A stretch of 64,000 bases of DNA from Gorsachius magnificus (Eukaryota; Chordata; Aves; Pelecaniformes; Ardeidae): the NCBI GenBank assembly GCA_034008185.1, contig CM067081.1, positions 107,207,265 to 107,271,264 of the forward strand. The letters are read 5' to 3'. The notes beneath the pieces were generated by a model. That model was given only the letters and a program-made list of their open reading frames with translations. It did no database searches and was not told the DNA's origin. This document shows positions 51,281-63,500 of the stretch, piece after piece (within the stretch, counting starts at the first letter, position 1; each line of letters starts with the position of its first letter). A program made the position numbers and the translations under genes.

Positions 51281-51915
51281 ATTAGAGGTTGCCAAATCCA
51301 GAGGGCTTCAGGGCTCAGGAAGATTCCTCTTACCTCAGCTGGATTGATGCAAGGCTGCAGAGGTTCCAAGTCGGCAGATGGAGCCAGTAGCAAGACTGAC
51401 CTTGCGTTCCCAGAGAGCCACATGCTATAAGTACATACACATATATGTATATTTATATACACACACAGAAAGCCACACAGATCAGCACAGACAGGATAGT
51501 GCCTTTACCAGTATCCATAAAAGGCACAAGGCTCTCACAAACAGGGATAGTACAGATGGTCCGATCCTTCTCCCTGTCTCATCAGAATCAAGTCCACCAC
51601 TGGAACAGGCAGACCCATACATACGTTGCCTGCCTCTCCATTAGCTGGTTGTGGACACTTGGTCTGGTCCAGTATCTGGCTCCCAGACCCCAGGACTCCT
51701 CTAGCAACTGACACCTTGAGTCCATGAGGTTTGTGCTCACTGCAGTTGCTGCTACTCAGACCTCTTACCCTACTGCAGTTTGCTGGCATTCACCCACACA
51801 CAGAACAGAGATTACACCACCTGCATGGAGAAACAGGATTTAAGAAGATCGTAGGATATAGACTGCAGTAGTCAAGCTCAGTGGGACAAATGTATTAACC
51901 AGCAATCTGTATGCA
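51281..51915 (-). mobile_element. Diverged LTR-like repeat, copy A
   Basis: Shares with the block at 52605-53581, in the same order and orientation, the segments GGATTTAAGAAG/GGAATTTAACAAG, TAGGATATAGACTGCAGTAG / TAGGACAGGCTGCGGTGATC, ACACACAGAACAGAG / ACACACAGAAGAGC, and GCTCCCAGACCCC with CTAGCAACTGACA / GCTCACAGACCCG with GCTAGCACCACG. GC content is higher than the surroundings and TG/CA repeats are present. I take the minus strand as sense because a polypurine-tract-like junction lies on the right side of copy B. Left end is guessed from weak similarity (GTTGCCAAATC / GTTGCAACAGG). Confidence 0.5.
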
Positions 51916-52120
51916 CTCAACCAGCCTCTTTTGCCTCACTCATCTCTCTATTTTCCCCATATTTGTTCAAGATGGACCTACTGGTTCACCTTGATCCCTC
52001 CCCAATTTCTGTCCCATAGTAAAGTTTCACACCCCACCATAATCCCCTTAAAAAAATTCATGTTTTACACAATCCCCAAATTATCTTCCCATTGTAAGTT
52101 CTATGCTCCTAAGAGGCAAT
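51916..52120 (-). mobile_element. Internal-side sequence next to LTR-like copy A
   Basis: Similarity to copy B appears to continue past the presumed LTR edge through a pyrimidine-rich stretch to segments such as TTTTACACAATCCCCAAATT (copy B: TTTTGTGATCCCAAACTG). This would be 3' internal sequence of the same element. No reading frame remains. Confidence 0.35.
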
Positions 52121-52604
52121 AACATTTTTCTTTTCATAGCCTTTCAGGGATTTTCCTCCTTGACTCATCTCTCTGCATTTCACATCGACTACAATGGTCT
52201 AAATCATTTGCCTTTGATAGTTTTATTGAGGAGCGAATTCAGTGTGCTCCTTTCAGTTTTCATTGATTATACTAGGGTATCCCAGCCTGTCATTGTTCCT
52301 CTGATCCTTACTGGGTCTTTGCGCATATTGTGATTAGGCTTTAACCAGATTGCCTAAAAAAATTTGTATCCTGATACTAGCTAATACAGAACCACGTTAT
52401 GCAATTACATGCAACTGTGTGATCACCACAATTGCATTTCAGTGGTAGCTTATAATGGTATTCCTAGCTCTACAGCAAACCAATTTTTCTGTCCAAAAAA
52501 CTACCCATTTGATCAGTGTAAATGGCTTGATACACTCTTGAAAAATATAATGGCTTATTATTTGATTTGGGAGGGAAAAATAGAAAAAAAATATATTAGG
52601 GATT
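52121..52604. other. AT-rich spacer between the two LTR-like copies
   Basis: No gene or repeat recognised. Confidence 0.5.
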
Positions 52605-52819
52605 GAGTTGCAACAGGTAAAATTTCAGATGCCTACAAAAAAGCCTGATCACAGGAACAGGCTTCATCTAAAGTGGGAGCTGCTAGGAGAAATCTTTCAT
52701 TCATGCTGGATCCAACAGCCTGAGAGAGGTGAGGCTGCTGCTGCTCCATGCCCCCAGGTCCGGCCAGTAGTGAGGCTGAAGATATATTCCCAGTAGGCAC
52801 ACAGACAGAAGCACATGCA

Positions 52820-52833
52820 TACACACACACACA
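52820..52833 (+). repeat. (AC)n microsatellite
   Basis: Seven AC units inside the LTR-like block. Confidence 0.9.
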
Positions 52834-52955
52834 GAGCTGGCCACACAGATCACAGACACCCAGAGCACTCATACAAACAGCACCAGCACACTCATCCTGC
52901 TCCCCTCTGTCTGGAAAGGATGGAGGTCTAATAGTGAGAATATATATACATATAT

Positions 52956-53016
52956 AATCATAGAATCATAAAATCATAAATTTAGATTAGAAAAGACCTT
53001 TAAGATCATCAAGTCC
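52956..53016 (-). mobile_element. CR1 3' tail fragment, about 60 bp
   Basis: AATCATAGAATCATAAAATC, the complement of the CR1 8-bp tail units, is followed by AGAAAAGACCTTTAAGATCA and TCAAGTCC, the conserved CR1 3' end. Only the extreme 3' end is present. A 9-bp direct repeat TATATACAT lies on each side (52943-52951 and 53017-53025), although the TA-rich setting makes this weak evidence of a target-site duplication. Confidence 0.85.
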
Positions 53017-53581
53017 TATATACATGTAAAAGGTGGAACCCTCCAGCAGCTGGGCTCAGATACACAGTGTGCCAAGTGGCTGGCCCCTGGAGCCCAGGCT
53101 CCCCAGTGGCTAGCACCTGGACATAAGAGGCCCAGAAGCTGCAGCCCTACTCTGCTGGGACAGACCACGCACACACACGCCGAGCTGGCCAGGACTGTCC
53201 AGCTCCCAATGGTCATTCTCTGCTGTGCTCTCTCTCCCTTAGAGACACCCAGGTGCCCTCGCACCCAGAGTCAGCCCTAGAGATTCACTCACCATCTTGC
53301 TCCCAGGTCACTTCTCCTACTCACCAGCTCGTCTGGCTCGACCTTTGCTAGTGCTCACCCACATGCTCACAGACCCGCACTCACTCCGGTTGCTAGCACC
53401 ACGGACACATGGGCCTTCTGCCCCATGGGGTCTGACCCCAGTTGCTGCACACAGGCCCCCCTGCACACACAGAAGAGCATGATCCCACACAAGGAAGAGT
53501 TGGAAAGGAATTTAACAAGTAGGACAGGCTGCGGTGATCATGTGCATGGCAAAACCGTACTGACCAAACTATTTACATGCA

Positions 53582-53603
53582 ATGTCCCCTTTTAATCCCT
53601 TTT
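53582..53603 (-). promoter_or_regulatory. Polypurine-tract-like sequence next to LTR-like copy B
   Basis: On the minus strand AAAAGGGATT is followed by AAAAGGGGACAT and then by the TGCATG start of the presumed LTR. Retroviruses prime plus-strand DNA synthesis from such a tract just before the 3' LTR. Confidence 0.45.
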
Positions 53604-54530
53604 CCCTCCCTGTTTTCCCATTCCTGTTCCTCCCCAAATCGCCTAAATCCCTCTTTTCCTATCATTGATTCCTGCCCTAAACACCCTGTAAATCTTTTGT
53701 GATCCCAAACTGCTTTTCCTCTGCACTCCATAATGTGTCTTACCCCTGGGCAGAAACTCCTCTTAGTGTGAAAGGTGATTTGTAGAGCTGCTCCCAATGA
53801 CTCATCATGATGAATTTCATGCCTGCTCACTGAGGCTGATGGCTCAGCTGGGACAGCCCTGTGAGGGGCCAGGGCAAGCTGGTGGTTCCTTGGTTTGGGT
53901 TCCAACCTGTCATGCATTCCTGTGCTCTTCGGGTGTGCAGATGGACCCTGGATGGGCTGATGACCCTGTGACAGCCTGGGAGAAGCCTGGCAGGACATTA
54001 TTTGGGCTCCTCCTCCTGCCACTGTCTTTCTGAGCTTCTTTGTGTGTGCACAGATATGTTTTATCACATAACCTAACAGTAGCATGACACAAATAAAATG
54101 AGTCAACATAAAAGGTATGGAGCAGCTTCAAACAACCAGGCAATGAAGCAGGTGAGAAGAGAAATGAGAACCTGGGGAGAACAGCAGGAAAAAGGTTAAA
54201 AAAAACATCAGAACTGCATACAAAACTGTTATTACAAAGATCAGTTGGAAGTCCTGAAAGTTAACAGAAACTGAAAAGTTAAACAGAAAGTCCTGGAAGT
54301 TATCCCAAGGAGTATTTAGAAAGATGAGGAACGCTGTGATACTAACCGTGCATACATAAGAATGAGCCCTCATTTCCAGCTGAGATCTTGATATCGACAG
54401 GAACAGATTAGCACTGAAGGTTTTGTTTCCCTTGCTGCTCCCATGCTCCTCCACACCCGTTGCCCAGAGCCATCTCTGCAGCGGCTGGCATGGAGCCAAC
54501 AGGAAACAAACCTGACAGTCTCGCACTTGG
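53604..54530 (-). pseudogene. Possible retroviral 3' internal (envelope-end) remnant
   Basis: Two minus-strand frames occupy this GC-richer segment: one of 132 codons (54526 to 54128) and one of 178 codons (54109 to 53573). The first ends in a strongly hydrophobic stretch (VITVLYAVLMFFLTFFLLF). The second opens with the hydrophobic FICVMLLLGYVI followed by a basic tail (KHICAHTKKLRK). A membrane anchor followed by a short tail shortly before a polypurine tract and LTR is how a retroviral envelope gene ends. I see no cysteine-rich surface or fusion motif that would confirm it, and the frames are not joined. It could equally be unrelated sequence open by chance. Presented as a decayed old copy only. 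Confidence 0.25.
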
Positions 54531-57500
54531 ACTATCCATCACTGAGACGGTTCCTTATAGTGGCACCACTGAATTTCACAACTGCTGTACATGAACATCT
54601 GCAACAACGACCCTCCTCCTAAATAATATCGTCTTAATGTTTGGCTATTGCTGTGATGATAACATTACAGGCAAAACAGTTCTACATTTATGGGGTACTT
54701 ATTTAGGTGTGTAGAAAAAAGTCTTCATCAACTGGCTACTTAAGCTTATAAATCTTTGATTTTTCCAGTGGTCCATCACAAAGTGCACTAAGACAATAGG
54801 TTCATTGATTCAAACGTTAAACTAAGTATAATAACATGAATCCATCCACAGACTAAGATCCCACTGCAGAAGCAGACACTATAAAGACTTATCAAGCAAA
54901 TAATTTGCCAAACACCTGACTGTTCTGGGACTAACTTGAACATGACATGTACAAGAAAATGAAGCAAAACTTTTCCAGAATTTTCACATCACAAAGCCTG
55001 CTTTACATGATGACCAGAGATGTCAGATAAACACTGCAAAAAACCCTCATCATCTATTCTAAAAGGAAGGCCTCTTTCTGAGGGGTTAATTAATTGGTGG
55101 CAATAAGGAACCTTTCATGTAATCACGGAAGCATTGTTATCAGTAATAAATTGCACCTTCCCTGAAGCAACATAAAACCAATGACTTCACAAGAAATTGT
55201 TAGAACAACGGTGATGATTTAAGAAAAACTTTTTTGAAATGTATGAAGGTTGTGATGTTAAGGCTATTAAATTTTCATACATTTAATGATTTAGAGATAT
55301 TTGATGGTCTTGAGTTAGACCTATTAATAACTAGGTGTCTGTATTATTGGATAATATGGATAGAAATGCTTAAATATACTTCCTGAGGAAAACATCTGGA
55401 TTTATTAGGAAACCTGGTCAAGTGGCTAGTGGAAAGAGAATTATTCCTCAGGGTAATAGTAGGCAACAGTGTTCACAAAGTTTGCTTGCTTTCAAAGGCG
55501 ATGACAGGCTAGGTCATCCTAGATTGAGATTTTCTTGTCCTCAGAAAGGGCAAAAGCCAGGGTTTGAGGTGTGGATGGCAGAAGAGTAGTCACAGCCATT
55601 CTTCTTTACCTCCAAAACTATGATTCTTATATACTGTGTAATATATTCCCAAGACAAATAAAATAGTATTTGAATGTGAGGTATGTAATATGAAGAGGTC
55701 TATTTTTATTAGAAATGTTATTTGGTGGGGAGGAGAAAGAGGAAAGCATTTAGAACATATTGTAAACTTTCTTATTGATGGAAAAAGTCCCCAATAAACT
55801 GTAATCATAGTCTGCTGGAAAAAAATAGTCATACTGTTCCTCCAAGCAAGGTTTACTTCAAATTTACTGAATTTTCATATGAATTGCATAGATGTAGAAA
55901 AAGATTCCAAGAGTAACCACTGTGACAACAAATGTAATCCTTCTTATTGATCTTTTGCTATAATTATGAAATGGCTCTTTTCTCTCATCAGTATGATCTA
56001 GATAACATCCTCACAGTCACCTGGAAAAGAGATAACAAAACTGAGTCTCGCTTCAGTATAAATTGACACTGACTTGTATGAGGTAACTATTTTTGTTACC
56101 CAGGTCACTAGAGATTTCTCTGATTGCTTTGGATGAGACATAAATTTTACCTTTTTTCTCCCTCCCTTTTTGAAAAATTAAGAAATTCCTTTGAAAATGT
56201 AGCCAGGTTGATGTAGTCACCTAGAGTTAACCCTATCTGAGTCTTTCCATCCACTGGGGAGGGCAAGTGTCATTATCTTTGTTCTCCTGACTATTTATCC
56301 CCATTGGCTTAGAGTTCATGTTTAATGTTAATTATGGATAACTAAAATCTAATACTGAGGATTAAACATTCCCATCTTTTTAAAGACTAAGCCAGAGGTC
56401 ATATCAATTAGCAATAGTTACACAAACATGATTAGTACTAATTTAACCTTGAGTGTTAAAGCATCACTTAGCACATAAACTGAAGCAGTTTTTACACATA
56501 AATTAACCAGTAAGAGGTTTATCTTTTGGTGTTGCATAACTAGAAGGAGGAAATTCCTGCTGTGGCATCCTCCAGAATACTATTCTTTTGGTATGGAATT
56601 ATCGGTAAAGCAGACAAAGAATTTGTCTTTCATATTTAATCATGATATGAATTAGAACACACACACATGAATGAGAAACACAGAAAGGGAGACAGCATGC
56701 TATCTAACACCAAATGTATATGCCTAGAAAACAACTTACCAAGTTTAACTGGATAATTATAGTTCTTTAGACACTGTCCTGGAAAGAAAAAAATAATAGG
56801 ACAATATAATATGTGTGTCCACCTTACTATGACCAGGTTAAGGTACATTAAAAGGCTATTCTATGTCATTACTATGATCAATAAAAATGCATTTCCCACA
56901 CTGACCATTAGGTTAGATTGGAGTTAGATAAGATTCTATTAATTACCGTTACTTTTTGGAAGCTTATATGACTGGGCAAAGTTTAATCTGAAATTTTAAA
57001 GTTTGCTTAAGGAGAAATTAATAGGCAAATTTAATCCTTTTTTAGAAGCAAAAATACATTTCCACAGAGGAAAAATTTGTGATTCCCTTTTTCAGAATAT
57101 CCTTGGCTTGACAAAACAAGTTAACTAACAAATGGTGTGGGATATCACCTTTGGTAAAGTTTTCCCAAAACATGTCTTTTTCTCATTTATGCAATATACA
57201 TAGCTAAACTGTGAGACATCTTAGGAAATAAGGATTAAACTACCTCACTTCCACATGAGCTATCTCAGAACTTTGTTATAAAAATTCCTGTCATCTGAAA
57301 AGTTTAACCTGATCAACATCTTATAAAATAGATTATAAATATCTGATCACACAACCCACTCACAGTGCAGTTCACAGCTCTAACATATTGCGTATATTTA
57401 TTATCATACTAACCCACTAGCAAAGACATTGTTTTATGAGGTATATCATACTATTCCCACTACTATCCTACTGCAATTTTGATTTTATTGACAAATTATT

Positions 57501-60500
57501 ATTGTAATATTCCTCTAAGATTTTATTGTTCTCAGATATTGCATTCCTTTCTACTCACTCAACTCCAAATTCTTAACATGGATTGCTAAAACTCAAAATC
57601 CTCATCTAGCCATAAAAGTTCAAGGGGTAGTGTCTGCCAGATCTGGGGGTTTTTTATGCTAACTGAAATTCACTGTTTGCAAATGTACCTTGTTTGATCA
57701 CTTGTCCTAATTAGAGGACTTGTCCAGAAGCATAAGACAAAGCTTCTCTAACATCTTAGAAGTATTGTCAGTGCTTGCTACATGCTCCAGCAGAAATTGT
57801 CACCTTGTCAAACTGAGCCATGAAAGTTCTAGTACAAACAGAAGAAAATTAAGTCAGTCATGTTCAGGCCACATAATGACCAGATTTCATGGTATTGCCT
57901 CACTACCAATTTTTCATGTTTCTTAGAATGAAGAGTTTTCATTCTGGCAGTTAGAAAGCAAACTATAGTGAACAAATCAAAATGGCTTCTTTTTTTTTTT
58001 TATTTTTTATTTTTATGAAACAACAAGGGTTTCAGCCTTGAAGGCAGGTTTCAAACCATCTCACCCGCATGCTGAAATTTCACTCCCCTGTAGCTCTGGA
58101 TGTTTGTAACAAAGCAAGCTCATAACTCTGTAAGTGGTCCTGGGTATGCAGAAATTTCCAACCTCATACATATGTATCAGTCAAATCCCACTGCAGAACA
58201 GCTGTCTATCTACATTGGTCAAGCTGGAGACCTGAGTCCTAGAGCTGATAACCAGGCTAAGCAAAGAGTTCATTCTCTCACTACTGAGAAGTTTCTTTGT
58301 TATTGCAGAATACAACAGCTGTCATCAGAGACACATATGCATTTATTTTGGGGTGAAGCAAATACATTCAATGCTCTAGTTCTGTTTTTTCAATGGTTGC
58401 ACTGGCATTGCGAACAAAGCACACTGGTGCTATATACCCTAGTCATCCATCCCCAATGATCTCCTATAGCAAATCAGGCTCCCTTTCACAACCATGCTCC
58501 TACATTTCTTTCAAAGCAAACCATAGTCCATAAAAGAACAGAGTTAGCACAGACCTTTATTGGGCATGCACCACTAGACCAGGGCTGTAAGCTGCACAGT
58601 GAAATACTCCTGCCTAAAGTGTAAAATAGCCATCAAAATGCCAACAGCTGCTTGAAATTCCCCTCTACCCATATTCAGAAGGTCTAATATTACTATAATG
58701 CCTTGTCAACAATGATGAGCAATAAGCTACCAGTGTCCCAAAAGAGTCTGGCTGCAAGTGAGACATCAGAAGACCCATCAGTCATTAGCTTGGGCTGTCC
58801 TCTGCTGTGGGGGCAGCATGACTTTAGGCTCCTCTCAGCCCACCAACTTCCTGTAAGCCATTCCTCCTCCCCTCTTTTCCCTGTGGCCAGGACAGGTCCC
58901 TCTCTGCCATTCATCCCTGTACTTACAGATTCCTGATTTTCTAGATTCCTGATGGACCCAGAGGATTTGCTCTAATTGTCCCCCGGAAATGGTTCCCTCT
59001 TCCTGCTGACTACATGGGCAACATGACTATCCTTTTCAGTATTGTAATTCAAATAACTGCATGTGCAGTTATTTATTTTCACTGGGTCTGCTCATCTTAA
59101 ACTTATTCTATCTAAAGGCAGGATTTCAAGTCAGCCTGAATTTTTTACTGTAGTAAAAAAAAAAAAAAAAAGGATTATTTTGGTTTTTTGCTTCCCATCC
59201 TCCCTTCTTCTAAATACTTAAGGAAATTCAGCTGTCAAAGAACCAAGTTAATTTAAGGCAGACAGACAACAATCACCAAGTTCTCTACAGGTTTTTCCCC
59301 TTAGACTACAAACCTGTTATTAAAAAAATACAGCTCACCTCTCCCACACTTTTTTTTTTTCTTTTTCTTTTTTATTCTCTCCTGTATTGTTTCTCTCCTC
59401 ACTTTCATTAACTATTTTTTCACTGAATATCATGAAGCGCTCATGTCTGAATGCACACTGACGAACAGTTAAAGACTGTGGGAGTATAGGCTTCTACTCC
59501 GGATAATTCCTATAATACCTAGCCTCACAGATATGAAGAATTACCACGGATGTTGAGAGCTTTTGGTGGATCTCTCCAATGAGAATGTGAAAATCTAAAC
59601 TGATTTCACACCATGGCTTTATATGGAATTCATCATGAAATATAGATTATCAGATTTCTTCACAGTAAAGAGTGTCAAATGAAATCTTTTATATGAAATG
59701 GGAATCATGTGCAAAGAATAATATGATGTGACATAAGTATTCATAAACCAAAGATGCCATCTTTCATATCTTTATATCCATGTTTTGTGTTGGCTACAAT
59801 TAGAATTCAAGATCTGAATATCACTAATGTAAGGATTGCTCAGTTTTAGCCTTTCAGATGCCAACTTCATAGGAACTACTCCCCTCTCCCTGACAGCAAA
59901 AGCCCAAAGAGGACAAAGAGGAGGGGACCAAAAATAAATAAAGCAAAAACCAGAGTAAGCCAGGGTCTGGATAAAAATCTATTGAAATCTATTTAAAAAT
60001 ATTTAGGCTATACCTTAGGGCTTTACAGAAGAGTAGAATCAGGCATGACACCACCCAGGTCAAGGTTTTCACCCACATGAGCTGGAAATTATAGCAGTTT
60101 TAGCCATAATTTGGGGAGGGGAAGAAGGTGAGGTGAAGAAGGGAAGTGGACCTGAGCAGAAAGCAAGTGTATTGCTTTGTTCTCTACACCAATAACAAAC
60201 TTATTACAATAAAGCACTATAACACACCTACCAGTGGTCCCTGGCATTGCACTGCCTCCCATACACCAACATCTGTGAGTTATCTGTTGCCAAACCCTGG
60301 CTAACCATCAAGAACAGATCTCTAAATTACTGTGCCAATTACACACAGCAGTGGGTTTGCTATTGCTGGTCCATCTGCACAAATCATAACATAAGCCAGC
60401 TGCATCTGACTTTAAAAAAAAAAGTCCAATGATGCTAAACTCAAATATGCTCAAGAAAAAGACTAACTCTCCTTGCTAGCTTTACTTTCATCAGATCCAA

Positions 60501-63500
60501 TTTCTTTCTTATTATTAGCTAAAGTGTCTCTTTCCAGGCTTTGTTTCATATGGATTGTAAACATGAGTCTTTGAACCAGCTGGAATTCATGGCCTTTCCC
60601 CAGATGTCCAATGGCAATCCCCATTTCACCATGGGCCAGTAAACTCTCAGATTCTTCCTGCCCTTGTGTAAGATATCAAATATTGTAAACAAACTTTTAA
60701 TTACTGTTAACAAACAACAAAATATTTTCTGTAAACTTCTTTTAACTATTTAGGCTCATTTTGGAAAAGTCCGTTTTGTAACAGGTTTGGCTTTCCTGAA
60801 ATACTCTGTATAAACTCAAGCGTTTTTTAATCAAATTGACATGGGATCTGAAAACTCTTTTAGGACCTTTATAAAGTCATCAGTATATAATTAACAAAAC
60901 CTTCTCTGTTTATTTTAAGACAAAACTTGTACGTGAGCTAACATCTAACACCACAGTGCTATAACAAATGGAAGGAGTGGAAGAGTTTTCTGAACCACAT
61001 GAATACAAAAGTAAAATTCAGTAAAAATAATCAGCGTTTCCTCCTTTTCCTAACTGGTTTCCAGAAAACTCATCCCATCTCAGCAGAGACCTCGGCATGG
61101 ATCCTGTATAAAACATTGCATTCAATTTCCCATGCCTAGCTCAAAAAGCTTTTCTTTATGTTGCAATATTCAGCAGGTAATTGATTTGAGCTTATAATTT
61201 TAATTTCTAGATTGAGACTGGTGTATTAGTATTCACAGATGAAAACTAAAGACAATGCTCCATCCACTTGTGACTTTTCCATCAACACATTTGAGCTTTA
61301 CAAACTGATTCGATATTCAGATTTACATGATGAAAGGTCCAAGTAGTTAGATCTGTTTAAATATACAATGATACAGAAGAAATTGTATGTAACAAGACCA
61401 TGTAACACACCACTCCATGCAAAGGTGATGTTGAGGGGAGCCCTTTTATTTCAGTAGCAGAGAAAACAAGGATTGTTCCTGCAAGTCACTTTCTAATGGG
61501 GGTAGCAGACAATACTAGTGCCAAGCAGGGGAGGGCTTTACTGAGTCTGAGGCATTCTTCTGAGCAAGCCAAGAAACTGCTCATGAGAAAAAAAAACTCA
61601 CCACAACCTGAAGTTGTAAATATCAGCTACAGCCTATAGAGTGCTAGAAAACATGAGAGCTTATTCAGTGCTTCATTTAATTTTCTACTACCTTGTGCTG
61701 AATTGAACTGAATTGAAAGTTAGGCTCCTATATCACTCAACTTCTGAAAGTTAAACTAGAAACATGCATATGGCCTCATCACAGAATACCCTGGTGACTG
61801 GGAGACACACCAATTATTCAGAGACAGAGTAGTCTTGCTTCTATATGCACCCTGAGGAGTGAAGTCCTTATACATGGTATATGCATGAGTACATGCACAT
61901 GAATGCAAGATTCTATATGCATGATATACTGTCACAGTTTAGGATATCACAAACTACTGAGGTTCATCATGAAGTTATGCAAGAGGAATAACAGAAATAC
62001 TTTTATTGCAAAGCCAGTGCAGAAGGGAAAGTAAGCAAAAGGAAACAGAATATCCAAATAATTCATATCTTGTTTAAAACAGAAGCATAGTAGGACAATT
62101 TACTCAGAAAGTCTTGATGTAGTTCTCCTTTTTAGTAATTCTTGGTACCCCACACCTTTATGTCATTTTTCATATTACTATCTTTGCATAACATATTTTT
62201 GCATCTTCTTCCTTCCCCACCATCATATTATGATACCATGACTACCTGCTCTGTGTACAAAAAGTGTCCACTGCCTCTTCTTCCCAACACCACTTTCTAT
62301 CCCTTTAAGGCATGTGCTAAGGAGAAGAGGTCTCCCACTTGATAATACTCATAGGAACAAAGACAAATGATGGTGTCTTTGCACAGTTTTTCACTGAGTC
62401 CCTATATATTCTTGTTTCTGTAGAACTGAATAATTCCCTTGTCTTTTACCTTCTTCATATGTTGTTGGCTAAACATTTTCTCCATTGAATAAGGCAGCTT
62501 AACATATGCATGACTTCAGAAGGGTCTTGAAAACAGCCTGTCCGATGCTTATCCCGACAATGTTCCTACAGAAAATTCACTAGTAGTTTGTTGAAAAGAT
62601 GTGTAAACATATACACGTATATGTATATATATACATGTATAAATAGGTAGCATTTTTAGAACAACTTCTCTTTTTAAATTCTTAAACTGAAAAAAAAAAA
62701 AACCAGCTCTATAAACCAGCACAGCATCAGTTCGGATTACCTTGTTGCGCTGCTGGAGTTCACACAAAGCAGTATAATTGCACAACAAGAAGCTGGCACA
62801 TCCTACTATCACATCTGAGTGCCGAAGCATTCTTTCTTGTATCATTAGAAAGATTTATTGCTGGAAAGTTTTGAGGGTTTTTTTTTGGGGGGGGGGGAGG
62901 TGAAACCGAACCCAGATATGGACTGAGTTTGCTTTTGTTTGTGTTCACAAGGCTAACCAATTATATTCTTCCACCTCCTCCCACGGGTAATCAGGTTTTT
63001 ATGTTAGCGTCACATGCTGCAAAACAATGTTCTATTTACAATCTTTCTACAAAATAAAAATGCACCCAGCAGACTGTATTTTTGAAAAATAATCTTTCCC
63101 CTATGAAGTGGAAAAAATCCAAGTATCTTCCAAGGATATTTAAAAAAAGAGAAGTGACAGGCAGAGCATAGGGTGGAAGGAGCCTTGGAACATACATCCT
63201 AATAAATGAAAAGTCAGATGATAGAATCCCACACTGAATCATTGCGTATGGGGTAGTAGCCCTTGCAGTCTAGAATTTCACCAAAGAAACCAAAGACTAA
63301 ATAAACACAGACTAAATAACATTGCTCTACCATTTTTTTGTATGAACTTTCAAGAAGCATACTGTTTCCATTTACAAGGCATAACGGGGACTCCTCACAC
63401 AAAACACTCAAGGAAGATGGTAGTAATTGCACTTTGACTCTACTTTAAATACTTATTGGCATTAGAAGAGAAAACCTATTAGAGGCTTATTACTATCGGA

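Larger units (their letters stand above)
52605..53581 (-). mobile_element. Diverged LTR-like repeat, copy B (probable 3' LTR)
   Basis: A GC-rich block whose minus strand would start TGCATGTAAATAG immediately after a purine-rich tract, the arrangement of a retroviral 3' LTR. It has the homology to copy A listed there. It contains an (AC)n tract at about 52820-52833 and an embedded CR1 tail at 52956-53016. I have a general memory of similar GTGTGTGTG-rich LTRs in bird genomes but cannot name the family. The left end is uncertain and no matching 5' LTR was found to the right. Confidence 0.5.

Noticed and set aside
58100..58459. 119-codon plus-strand open frame
   Set aside because: No similarity recognised and no supporting signals.
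62600..62645. Hairpin-forming palindrome in ACATATACACGTATATGT-like sequence
   Set aside because: Imperfect and within a TA-rich simple repeat; not distinguishable from low-complexity DNA.
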